Below the pieces are notes generated by a model. The model ran no database searches. It was given only the letters and a program-made list of their open reading frames with translations, and was not told the DNA's origin. Both the position numbers and the translations under genes were made by a program. Below, piece by piece: positions 1 through 61,200 of a DNA stretch of 64,000 nt (positions are counted from its first letter, which is position 1; each line of letters begins with the position of its first letter). This DNA is from Paraescarpia echinospica (lineage: Eukaryota; Annelida; Polychaeta; Sabellida; Siboglinidae). The DNA is taken from the NCBI GenBank assembly GCA_020002185.1, contig CM034531.1:47136102-47200101 (forward strand). The letters run 5' to 3'.

Positions 1-48528
<48,528 letters not shown>

Positions 48529-48570
48529 GTTTGATAACACACTCCTAAGTGATATCAGTGGCTGGGTGTG

Positions 48571-48589
48571 GATTGGTTGCCGTGGCAAT
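48571..48589 (-). promoter_or_regulatory. CCAAT box and RFX X-box-like palindrome upstream of HECW start
   Basis: Directly 5' of the HECW start codon lie an inverted CCAAT box (48571-48576) and the imperfect palindrome GTTGCCGTGGCAAT (48576-48589), which fits the RFX X-box half-site pattern. Position and composition suggest a proximal promoter or 5' UTR. Binding is inferred only. Confidence 0.4.
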
Positions 48590-48649
48590 GCATGGTAATT
48601 GGTGTAGAAGTGGTGTTCATTTGAGTTTCATCACCTAAAAAAAGGAAGA

Positions 48650-51240
48650 ACTTCCAATAAGATTAATGACCTGAATAGCAAGGTTTAATTAGGTATATTT
48701 TATATATAGCTACAGAAACGATTTGGGATTGGAGATCGTGACCTGAATAGGGAGGTGACCGTATTATTTCCTATACTTTTCTGTTACAGACACAATTCTG
48801 GACAATCCTAAGCTCCTAGTGTACCTGTACCTATGATGTGGTTGTAACACTGATGTGACTATAAAGGAAAATTCAACTGTATTAGAAATTATAATTCGCA
48901 ATATTTGGCGAATCCATGTCATGTACTAACGCTTAACATGTGTATATTCACACTAGCGTATCTATAATTTTATATTTATTTATTTTGTCTTAAATCTCCA
49001 TTTATAATAAATAAAACTCTATTTTTATCACATTATTATTTATACTGAGTTATGCCCGTATGAATTAATATATTAAAAAGGTTATATGTAATTCCAAGCA
49101 CAACCTTGATAGTTACACAAGGTGGATTAAAGCAGTAATTAGCTTGGGTCAAAGAAACCTTATCCATTTGATTGCCATGGCTACTTATCCAACCACTGTG
49201 TAAACAAGTCAGCTGATATTGCTTGTTTGGCCAACTATTAACAGTTTCCCTGTTGGTAGCCATGTATGGAGTGGTTATTATATAACATGTACTTCACACA
49301 ACTTACACATTACCCACCTTCATACCTCACTGAGCAGTGAAAATAGACAATGGTTAGTAAAAATAGATGACAGATAAGATCTATATTTTGTAAGTATTGC
49401 CCATACAATGGTTAGGCAAACAAACATTCATTGTTCACAAGGTGTTAAAATGTTACACTGCTTTGACAAAATAGATTTCGTCTTGAATGCAAAGCTATCC
49501 AGTATTGAGTAACAAGTGAGAACAGCCAGCCTTGGCTGGTTGTACAGCTGTACTTAGTTTGATTGCTAGGTATGCCCTGGAGGTGACTCGGGTTAAATAG
49601 GTTCTTGTTGTGGTGTACCTAAAATGTAACATGACACCAACACCTGTTTCTAATATTGATCAGTGGCTATTGGGAAAGTGTATACAGGTCTATGTCTATG
49701 GCAAGAGCATTGATGAATAAACAGGCTGGTTGATAAAGATCTAATTCACCATTGAAAGTGATGTAATGGTCGGTTTTAACTGTAAACCAATAAAATTGGT
49801 AGGTGATTGCCTGTAATCTATGTTAGACATCTGCTACTTTTTATGACAATATATTGAATACAGGTGCGTCGACTTTTTATGAGGGATGATTTAAGAAATG
49901 GAACAGTGAAAAGACATTTCACAGAAGTAAGTATAACCAGTAAAACAATGAGACTTAACATTAATTCCAGTACCTTAATTCCAGTTACATATCAATAATT
50001 ATTACAAACATAAATTTCATGTTCAAATAAGAACACATACACTGAGCAACAATAGACATACTCAACAGCAAAACGAACACAAATTTATTAACAGCTATAT
50101 TTCATAGAAGTTATTTCAAACATAATCTTCTATTCAATTTTTGAGTACATTTTAAAGAATTAAAAGTTTTTAAAAACCTAAAAGTTTAAACGACAACAAA
50201 TTGTTCACTGATTACAATTTCACCAATTAATTGTAATTAATAAATAACACTTATTGTTATGACAGAACTGGAAATGGTATGTCCAATTCCAATGTGAACC
50301 AAAGTGTGAAAACATTGTTTGTTTATAATGTAGACATTTTTATAAATTTCACAAGAAATCAGACACCGAGCTATGAACATGTTCCTAACCTCTACTCAGT
50401 TCTACAAAAAAATTGAATAGGCTTGGATATGCCACAAATGCACGTACGCTACTAACTAACTAAGTGCTCAAACCCTAGTATTCAATGTAATGTCTTCAAG
50501 TTTTATGTCAACCAAGAGGACCAAGATTGGAATCACATGTTGCCATTTTGAAAATCTCTGAGGCAATTTTTTTCACTTTATTTTACCTGTATCTTTTGGA
50601 TGCTATAGAGATACAAAGAGTCATGGATCCCCTCTCCCTGTTATCGATGCCAAGGAAAGATCCCACATGAGGTAATCATTATGTAACTTTAGTTTTCATA
50701 GAAAAACTACATTAGCCCAAAATGGGCTGTATCATGCCTCTATGTAGTAGACAAATAGAGATATAAATTGTAGACAAGCACCAGGTTACATTTGAGAGAA
50801 CTATGTTTATGCAATCGCTGGAGCGATTTCACCCTTATCATACCTCAGCAATGTCCAACCTGAAATGGGCTTATTAAAAAAAATTTACTTTAAATTACCA
50901 AAGAAGATAAAATTATTAACTAGCGAAACCTACAAGGGCTAGGCTACAAAAAAGTTAGTCTAACCTAGGACTAGTGTTTAGTGTTTACTGTGTGTTGTAA
51001 CAGCATCACAGTGCGGGGGGGGGGGCAGCGGTTAGTACATATAGAGGGGACAGTGAATGATGATCTGATTCCACCTGATGCTGTTTCAAAGCCTGGACAA
51101 CATTGACCACCCCATTCTGCCTTGGAAAGTTGGAAGCGACACTAAAAGCCATCGATCTCTTTTGCCTGGTGTCTGTGCTAGGGGAAATAAAATGGATCAC
51201 AAGGAAGTGGATTAAACCTGTCAAGGACTTGCTCACTAGG
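48650..51240. other. Intergenic region upstream of HECW, no recognised gene
   Basis: AT-rich. A minus-strand open stretch at 51045-51180 preceded by a good acceptor (TTTTATTTCCCCTAG) reads TDTRQKRSMAFSVASNFPRQ onward to a stop. It is not recognised and may be chance. A poly-G run is at 51009-51020. Confidence 0.4.
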
Positions 51241-51244
51241 GATG

Positions 51245-51540
51245 CGTTAACGTAAAGGTTAATGCATGCAGACTCTTAACTATTACATTCTACATTCAAA
51301 TCCTCCTTCTGCTGTTTCAAATTGTGGGCAAGTCCGTTCAGTCCACATTGCTCCAATTCACTTAACTGTATGAATGATTACCTGGCTGTAGATAGTGGTT
51401 GATATAAATTTATGTATGAATAGTCTTCACACGGTAATTGGAGTGTAGCTGAATACTTCCCACAGAAGTCAAGATGGTGTTAGGTTGAACAGGTCTGTCA
51501 GGGAAAAGAGTAAATTGTTATGAGCAGTCCTAAGAACTTA
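51245..51540 (+). repeat. tRNA-like SINE copy, diverged
   Basis: Plus-oriented relative of the 40310-40625 SINE. It shares ACATTGCTCCAATTCA, TATGAATGATTACCTGGCTG and TAGTCTTCACACGGTAATT followed by CACAGAAGTCAAGATGGTG. The promoter boxes are degenerate. Confidence 0.6.
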
Positions 51541-52088
51541 CCTTTATCTATAGAATGAAGTCTTAAAATAAACTACCAATCCTATGTTACTGTTAGCGGT
51601 AGAACCCTCTTAGCCCAAGATAGGGCTGTTCAGTGTTTGTAGTGTTAAAAGTTAAAAGTCATACATAACTAAGTCATAAACTGAAATAATAAAGTCAAGA
51701 CATAAATCGTAAGAAGTCATCACTGTCAATGTCATGTGATTGTTATGTCATGATTACATCGTTTATAAAAATTACATAAAACTGAGCCAAGTTAGGTACA
51801 CTCATGGTAATCAGAGGGCTTCCAAACCTGTTTTGGGCTGGACTGGCAGAGGTCAACCCCTTCGTTCGCATTCACCTGTCCCTGACTCCGGAGACGGGAG
51901 TACGGACGGTACACTCCCACTCTGACTGCCTGAGTCCCACTCATCACCCGGATTCTTGTCAGTAGTCAATTACGTGTTTCTTTTTTGTTAATTTTAAGAT
52001 AAAGTCACCGAGTCAATAAAGAGAGTTGTATTATGTATAAGTCTCGCGTGTACATGCCAATAACAACGAACAGCAATTGCATACTTAC

Positions 52089-52167
52089 ATTTTGTACAAC
52101 AAGGTCTGCTGTCAAAAATTTTCAGCTGGCCGTCCATGACAGATCGCAATGCATTGTTGGGCGGCAT
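52089..52167 (-). CDS. Candidate first exon of an unidentified gene, head-to-head with BARD1
   Basis: A minus-strand ATG at 52167 opens MPPNNALRSVMDGQLKIFDS followed by RPCCTK, ending at a strong donor (AAAT then GTAAGT) with phase 1. It faces the BARD1 start 171 bp away. I do not recognise the product. A good acceptor (TTTTATTTCCCCTAG) at about 51181 could join it in phase 1, but the joined frame stops within about 30 codons. It could also be a 5' exon of a HECW isoform, since HECW lies downstream on the same strand. The frame is short, so this is tentative. Confidence 0.35.
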
Positions 52168-52337
52168 CTGAACCAATTTCCGGTTGCTGGAGTGGTGGCG
52201 GGGATTTTGACAAGTTGATATTCAAAACAATCAATTTATATATATTGCTTCGTTTGGCTAAGCAGCTGTTGACTTAATTTCGTGTATAATCCGTTGCCAT
52301 AATTATTCACCTTCGATGCATTAAATTAAGCTGACAA
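52140..52337. promoter_or_regulatory. Probable bidirectional promoter of BARD1
   Basis: The interval between the two facing starts contains a GGGCGG Sp1-type box (52159-52164, inside the candidate exon), a CCAAT (52173-52177) and an ETS-type element (AACCGGAAAT on the minus strand, 52176-52185). ETS plus CCAAT at a head-to-head start pair is typical of housekeeping bidirectional promoters. Activity is inferred. Confidence 0.45.
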
Positions 52338-52426
52338 ATGATGGCGGCATTTACAGGTTCTACAATGTGGGAATATAGCAAACAAGTTCTAGATGAACTA
52401 GAAAAGTTGCTAACTTGCGGAATATG
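52338..52426 (+). CDS. BARD1: BARD1 exon 1 (start codon, first RING cysteines)
   Basis: Two adjacent ATGs (52338 and 52341). The second has the better context (A at -3, G at +4), so either may start the protein. It reads MMAAFTGSTMWEYSKQVLDE then LEKLLTCGI. This matches the human helix and LEKLLRCSRC start of the RING. The donor GTAAGC splits the second cysteine codon (phase 2). Confidence 0.93.
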
Positions 52427-55400
52427 GTAAGCTAAACTTAAGTTTAGTGAAGCATTGATATGGCATTGACCATTGATTAATAATAATAAATATGATACCA
52501 ATATGAGTATTACCACAGAAATGTAACTTTCGCAGTGAAGAGAATGAAAACAAAAGTAAATAATCTACCATCCCAGACACATGTATTATATTGTATATGA
52601 GCCTGTTCAGCTGTTGTACTGGTAAAGCCTAGTAAAGGGCTACTAAAGCATTGCACTTGTCACCTATGCCAATGTGGCAGTTGTGCATGTGGTGGCAGTT
52701 TTAATAATTAATCTTTAAGACAGAACTTTAAATTATATATTTGCCTTTTGGTTTGACTTAGAATCAGTTAAATTAGATATGTAGGCCTACTAGAAGTCGG
52801 AGACTTAGACTTAATTACTTAGAACCTTTGAAGTGAATTTGAATTGAAACAAAGTTAGCATCAGAAGCTAAGTCAAACCCAAAAGCAGTATAGAAATACA
52901 TAAATTCCAAAACAAAAAGTAGGGAAGGTGTTTCAGATTTGAACATTGTATTTAGATTTCATGAAGGCTTTTGATACCGTCCCCCACAGAAGATTGATAG
53001 GCAAACTAGAATTTTATGTTAAAGGCTCAAATTAAGATGGAATGTAACTTCAATTTCCGACAACACATATCTCAAAGATGTCGCTGCTGTTTTTATCATA
53101 TTCGTGATCTTTGCTATATTCGCCAGTTTATGTCATTTTCAGTTGTTAAAACTATTGCAACAGCACTTGTTAGCAGCAGACTTGACTATTGCAATTCCTT
53201 CCTTTAAAATATCGCTAGCAAGGATATCACAAAACTTCAGCGTGTCCAAAATTGTCTTGCAAGAGTAGTTACAAGATCTCCTCGTTTTTCTCGCTCTGTA
53301 CCACTTTTGAAGTCTTTTCATTGGCTTCCTGTGTGACATCGTATAATATTTAAGATCTGTACCATTACATACCAGGCACTGTCCAGTAAGTAACCATCTT
53401 ATTTGTATTCACTGCTTACTCCTGTAAGAAAACCTATCCTGCTTCAATCATCTAATTCTGACTTACTTTTTGTTCCTAGAGTCAACACTAACATTGGAAC
53501 TAGAGCTTTTTCTGTTGCCGCACCAACTCTTTGGAATATGCTGCCTCTTAGTCTTACTGTTAGATCAGTTGAAAATATTTAAAAATTCTGTTGTCGTTTA
53601 AAAACTTCTTTATAACCTTGCTTATCCACCATATCTTCCTAGCACCTTGACCCATCTGTTGACAACTGGAATACTGCTTGTGGATTTTGAGATTGACCAA
53701 TCCTTTTGTTTTGATGTGCCTCTGAGCTTGGTTTCCAAGGATTTAGACGCAATAGACGTTATCTTATTATTATTATTGAAGTATTCTTGTCTGATCGTAT
53801 ACGTCAGCATAAACGGAACAAACTCTGAGTGGACAAGTGTAACCAGTGGCATCCCCCAGAGGAGTGTCCTAGGACCAATCCTATTCATTCTGTATATAAA
53901 TGGTCTACCAAGCAATATAGCTTGAGACGTATATGTGTTTGCAGATGGCACCAAAGTTTTTAGAACAGTTAATAGCACAGATGACCACAACACACTACAG
54001 TACAAGAAGATTTAGATAAACTTACATCATTGTCTAACAAATGGTTATTAAAATGTCATCCAGACAAATGTAAGCTGGTGCACATAGAAAAAAAGATGAA
54101 CATATGTATAATACCAATTTTAAAATCAATAGTATGGTCCATGAGTTAGATCTTATAGAAGAAGAAAAGTATATTGGGGTTATTATTGACTCAAGGCTAT
54201 AATTTGACAAGCATATCAACCAAAAGATTAACAAAGCAAATAGTATCATGACAATTATTAGAAGGTCGTTTACAACCTTAAATGAAAACAGTTTTATACC
54301 ACTATATAAAGCTTTAGTACGGAGTCATTTAGATTACGCAGTAAGTATATAATATAGTCCCCTTATAAACAAAAATATAAGGATACAATAGAAAATGTGC
54401 ATAGATGTGCAACTAAGCAACTCTCAGGAATGAAGGATATTCGTTACTGGAAAGACTTAAGAAGTTGAAACTGCCTACATTAGCATGAAGAAGAACACAT
54501 GGAGATATGATAGGAGTATATAAACAGTTAAAAGGGAAATATGATATTAATGTATCTTCTAACATTGTAATGTTATGCAAAGACTGTGAAATAAAGGAAG
54601 GAACAAGGGGTCATAGTTTGAAATTATTCCAAGAACATTCACATGTAAATACAAGAAAGGAGAGCATTTCATTTAAAACAGGGTTGAACGGTTTTAACCG
54701 CCCGGTTTTAACCTGGTTAAAACTTGGTTAATACCTGGCTCATTTTCCCTGAAAAGTGGTCAAAACCTGATCAAAACCTAATTTTGTGATAATTGTGTGT
54801 AATATTTCTGTAATTAATTGTTAATCACTATAAAAACATTGCAAGTGTCAAAATATAGTTCAGTATAAATAAGAAACAAAATATCTTGAGGTATTATTGC
54901 TCAGTGTATTCAAATCAAGCTCATACAAAAAGTAGACCGTAATTTTCAACAATACGTGTAAACAAGCCAGGGTGGTAATCAATGTAAAGCATAAAAAATA
55001 AAAAGTATTTCATGGTTGATGCTCTGTTGTTGGTCCTGTTTTATTCTTTAGATTAACCAATTGAATTTGCGTTTTCAAAAGGTAGCCTATCTGTGTTTTT
55101 ATGATTGATGATTACAGATACATGGAACATTTACCCGTATTATATTATTATATAATTTTAAATTTAATTAACTAATTTTATTTACATTAAGTGATAATTA
55201 ATGACACCGTGAAAATTGACACCAGACAACGTATTCGGCATAGCCAGGCCGTTTCTGTAGCGTAGATTTAGGGCCAGGCCGTGGTCTATGTGAATTATTC
55301 AAGAACATGGCAACCTTTTTTCTGCCAAAATAGTTTCTAGAATATTTGTGCATATAAAGAACTTTGTAACTGGTGAATACTTTACAATAATTAATAAGTG

Positions 55401-58166
55401 TTATACACATGTTTTTTTTATTTATTAAGCTTGTGTGTCAATTCAGTTACGGTTGTGCAGGAACAAGGACTGCTTCAGAGTAATTGCACGACAATTCAGC
55501 ATTGATGTTTCATAATCTGCAGCTAACCAGGGTATGCTTATTTTAAGCAAGTAGATATTTATATTCTATCACTAGGTAAAATTAGTGTATGAGCTAAATA
55601 TAAGCTAAGAGAAGTTTGGTGTATTTTTTGTTAGTTTCAGACTTTTCAAAAGTATTATGTTTTGACCGGTTTTAACCTGGTTTTAACCACTAAGCGGTCA
55701 AAACAGGTTTTAGAGTGCAACCCTGATTTAAAAACTGCCTAGAAAACTTATGGAGAATGGAATAATTTCTCTACGACTACAAAGCCGCCTTGCCAGGAAG
55801 GTGTAGAGTTTTTACAGGAACAGACGTAGATCTGACCATCAAGGCCACCGCCTATGGTCAGAAAAAACCTAAGTAAGTAAGTGAATTAGACAGACACAGT
55901 CACACATGCTGTATTCGTGATAATTCAATTGCTACTAATTGTAACAGTATAGGGACTATAGGCAAAACATAGGCCCTGTGCAGAACATCTACGGATTCCA
56001 TGTCAAGTCTGTTTTAAAAGCAACCAGTAAACGTAATATATGTGTAGACTTGTCTATGAGTCTTTTTTCTAATTATAAATGTTTCATTGTTAAATGATTC
56101 CTGTCAAACAGCGATGAACTTGTATCTCAGCCCCGGGTGCCTGGCAGCTGTGAACATTTCTTCTGCAGGTGAGTGATTTCAGTGTCAGCTGTTTACATGC
56201 AATGAATGTTACAAACTATGATGTCTTAAAAACTAAGAGAAATGAAACGTTAAATGTCTTTGAAACTTTGTATACATAAACTTAATACTCTTGTCAAGTA
56301 ATGTGCCAAGTATGAAGCCTGTTCATTGCGAACTCATGTCACTATGGCCACTCAAACGTGGTCATTTGCATGTCACAGCCTTTAGATGTTGCTGACGTCG
56401 CCACAGGCAGGGTCGTTGAGCACGCCCTATCCTTTAGCATGGCTGTGCGGCCCATTGTTTCAGACTGTACATGAAATTGCAATCGCAGAATTTAATATTT
56501 TTGATATCACCATAAAGATAATATTCTTATCTACAAGTTTGTTGCTGGATGTACACAGGAATTGTGTTAACTTTTTAAGTTATTGCCGTTTTAACATTGC
56601 GAATGTTCAACCTTGCATTATATCCACTGCCACATATACATTGTAGGATTTAGCATTCGCGATGTTCAAACGGCAATAACTTAAAAACTAAAAACAAATC
56701 CTGGGTACATCCTGCAACAAACTTGTAGATAAGATTATCTCTACTGCTCAAACGCAATGCTCAAACGGCAATAACTAAAAAAAAAATTCCTGTGTGCATC
56801 CAGCGACATATTTGTAGGTAAGCTTATTATCTTTACGGTTATATAAAATATAAAAAAATTCCACAATTGCAATTTTAGGTACGGCTTGAAACACCAACCC
56901 GCATAGATGCAGGTCATGTTAACACAGCAGTGCTACCTGTGGTGATGTCACGACTGCTAGGTCTCGCAACAAACTGGGCAGAAAATGTACAGAAAAGCGC
57001 GACCAAAAGGAGCATTGAAAATGGTGATAGAGGGGTTAAAAAAATTAGTTGAATATCAGGACACTATTTTTAGATTATATGTAATTCGGATTGGGGGAAA
57101 AAAGGTTCATTTCGCTTAGTCTTTGACATGTTCACCACTCAACAAGGGTGAGTGGTGAACAAAGACTTAAACTTCGTGGCTCCTGCGTCTAGAGACGCAT
57201 GAGGCAGTCAAAGCAAGCCATCCAGATCTGTCGCTTGCTAATGTTCTGACGTTTGTTGATCAGGTCGTGATCGATTATTTGGTGCCAGTTCATTTTTGGT
57301 CATCCACTCTTTCTCTGGCCAGCTGGTATCCACCATAGCGCTTGTTGGGCAGGTCTAGTAGGTGGGAGCCTTGTGACATGGCTGAGCCAGCTCATTCGTC
57401 TTCTGCAGATAGTAGATGATGCCAGAGGTTGTCCTGAGCGTATCCGGACATCTATGTTCGTCATATGGTCTCTCCAGTGTATGCCCAAGATCTTTCGCAG
57501 GCATTTAGTGTCGAATGTGTCAATTTTGTTTTCGTGGCTTGTTTTTAGTTGGCATGTTTCACATCCATATAGGAGGGTTGGTATAACGTTTGAGTTATAA
57601 AAGCAGAGTTTAGATTTCACGGTAAATTTCTTGTTGTTCCAAATTTTACTCAGCTGGTTAAAGGCTGCTGACACTTTCCCCACTGCAGTTTTGTTCATGA
57701 TCGACGATTCCTTGATTGTTGTTGGAGCTGCCAGGGTAGGTGAAGTTTTCAACTTTTTTCTGGTTGATCAAAACATCTGTGGGTGGTGCTCCATTGTCAG
57801 CAAGATTTTTGTCTTATTTTCACTGATGACAAGTCCCAAGCCATCAACATATTTGCTGACTGATTCCACATGACATTGTAGGCCCTGGGTGGTGTCTGCG
57901 AGGGCAGCAATCTCATCAGCAAAGTTCAGGTCTGATAAACGCTCCTCCTTAACCCACACAATCCCTTCATTGCCTGTGGTTGCTAGCTGCATGACCCAGT
58001 CGATGGCCATGGCAAAGAGCTTCAAAGCTAAAGCCATTTACAGTGTGAGAGTATTTGTCATTTTGCCAAATACCGTCTCAATTTATGTTGCTGAAAGAGA
58101 CATGTGTACACACACACGCATACATGCGTGCACACAATACACAATAGTTACACACAGACAACACAA

Positions 58167-58204
<38 letters not shown>

Positions 58205-61200
58205 TTAATGATGATTCCATTTGTCAGACCTGTTTTCCCCATGTTGCAGCAAGTGTATTGAGACTATGGTCACTGGTGAATGTCCAACATGTCACATCCC
58301 GTCCCATGCCCGGGACATACAGACGAATCGACAAGTGGCGACTGCAGTACAGCTGTGTCAACAACTGGAACTAATGCTGTCGAACTCAATACCTTCTGTT
58401 GGTGAGGTCAAAACTTATTTAGATTTGCACATGTGATTGCCAAATTATCACAAAATGTTTAGTAGTTACCAGGGTACTAGTAAGAAATAAGCAGTGTTTT
58501 GGCACGGTATGTCATTGATATCAGGGATATCGTACAAAACTAAAGTAGTTACCATTCTAATCAAATTGGCTAGTTGTGGAACTAAATACCTACAATTGGG
58601 AAAATGGATAACTTTAATTGTCTCTGCATTTTGACTTTACTGTATAGTTTTTCCGCATGTGTCACATGTATGAATATTGTCTGAACTGACAACAATGTAG
58701 TATATATATATCAATGGATTTTTGCTACAGTTTAATATGTGCTCTTTATGCTCACCTTGTCAGTGTATCAGCATAACAAACTAGATACATCGCAGATAGT
58801 TGTAACCTGTATACAAATAGTCTTCACACAGTAATTGCAACATGGCCAAGGAAGTCGAGATGGTGTTCGATTGACCAAGTCTGCCAGAGAGTGAAGTGTA
58901 ACACGCTTTAAGCATCCTAATGACTGGATATCGCTTACCTTTTTTAGTTGCACCGACGCATCCCACCGAAGAAGAACACATGTCCACCCCAAAACCACCG
59001 ACCCAAACCACAGATTGTTCTGTATACGACTTGGTCACTTCGCCCACCTCGATGGAGGGTGTCCTACCGTGCACCCCCATCGCACGATGCACACGCCGGG
59101 CAGCAGCCACAAGCAGGAAACGACAGGCAGTGGAGTTGTCCAACCTGTTATGGGGGATCAGTGGTGGAATGTCTGGCGGGCATTCTCTGTCAAAGTGTAC
59201 CAGCTGCAAGAAGGGGTGTCACAAAGAGGTGTCGTTTGTCTCCAGTGCTCAACAATCAAGGGACAAGGAACCAGGTGCTTGTGGCAGTGGTAGAACAGGT
59301 AAGTTTGTGTTCAGCGTACACTGCTAAACTTGTTTTCCTTGAATGGATAGATGATCCGGTTTCTTGGTTAACATTATTTGACATATTTACCTCTCAAGAA
59401 AATTGGGTTTTCGGTGTATATATTTCAGCCACATCCCACAGTCTTCTTCAGAAGGCTGAAGGTACGGGTGTGTCACAAGACGTAGATCATGTGACGCAAG
59501 CTGGAGCAGGACTGGTTGATAAACATTCATAGAGGGAAGCCTTCACTGAACAGAGATGTTGGCCAAGAGCTTCCACCAGTCCTGCTCCAGCTTATGTCAC
59601 ATTACATAGGTCATGTGACAAAGCCGTAACTTTAGTCTGCTGAAGAAGGCCGCAGGATGCATGTTTTCCATAATGTAGTTGTGTATAGCTGATCAGTGAA
59701 CATTGCACAACATCTTATATGCACACTGCCACATTTGTAACATTACTTCCTAGAACTGCATGCATGCATGTGCCCCTGGTGGTGTGATATGGCACCACAT
59801 CATTAATGGGAGTTTTGTACGAAATTATATATTTGTTATTCTGAATTTATTGCTAAATTTTGTTCATAGCATTCAGTTAATATAGCTTTACCAGTCTTGA
59901 GTCATACATGTTTAAAAGTAATTTTGTGTGGAAAATGTGCAGAACTAACAATGATCATAACTTGCTGTTTTTATGACGACAGTATTTATTTCACATTATT
60001 TAATTAATGGGTAACACCTTTACTTTACACATGAATGTATGCTTCATCCATAGATACCTGTATTGTCCTGTTGGACAATAATGATATAGTTTTGTTTCAT
60101 TGTAGACCTGACAGATACAGGAGAGGATGTCGCTGACACTGTTCAGTCCTGTCGCAAGACGAGACGACAACCTACCCAGAGATTGACTATGGAATGTGAC
60201 CAGCCTGAGCCTGTAGGCAACTCTTCACAACACAGACAATCTTGTGTTGATTCTGGGCCATTACCAGACTCACAGAAACCACAGGGTCAAAATAAACAAG
60301 ACATTCCACATGTTATTGTTGTAAAGACAGGTGATTCAGAGAGTATGAGGTCAACAAGGCTGTCATTAAACAACCCGGATACAGCCAAACATAACATAAG
60401 CAGCTCCACCCAAGTAGACGCTCCGTCATTGACCAAGAACAGAAATGATTCATCAAAAGCACACGGGAGTGCACCACACAAACAAGGTCGCCCTTCCCTC
60501 CGATCCTCCCTGCCCCCTACACCCCAGACCCCCAGCAGAGCGGGACAGGGGTGGTTCAGCCAGCTAGGCCAGAGTGGGGTCACTCCAGTGTCCGTCCGCA
60601 GCAAGACATGTGGCGCTGTCTGCGGCAGGACTGTGTCGAGTCCGGCTTCGGTGACAAAGAGAAATGTGAAGGGAGAAACGTTGCTGCATTTGGCTGCCAT
60701 CAAGGTAAATTTGATTGGTTAGTTCAGTGTCGTTGATCCATATCTGTATATTAGTACGCTAAGTCGGAGGCACAGTAAGTTTATCTCCTCCCAGGTGTTG
60801 AGTCGAAGAAACTTGTTTCTATGTTAATTTGCTTCCTTGGACCAGTGGCCTCTGAGCTACCTACTGCCAGTGCATTTAAACAAACATAAAGGCAGTTATT
60901 TATAGTTATTTACTTCTTACTGTAAACAAATTAAGTGGTCAGTCATTCCCCAGGTGGTGCCACAAGTTCAAATACTGTGATGGCGAAACAGCTGCCACCG
61001 TTGGTTTATTGCTCATTGGTTGGTTATAAGTTAGTCGTAATGAAGGCAATACGTGTATAAATTCAGTGGACCATCACTAACATTCTTGTTTACAACCTTA
61101 CTCTCTAGAGTCGACATTTTCTCTTTGTTTTGATTATTCTTGATAGTTGAAAATGCAATTTATGTATCAAATACCCCTTACAATATATAACAAGCTTTCT

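Noticed and set aside
48529..48588. Upstream extension of HECW exon 1 (LPRQPIHTQPLISL)
   Set aside because: It has no ATG, and the frame is closed by an upstream TGA. The ATG at 48528 has a strong Kozak context.
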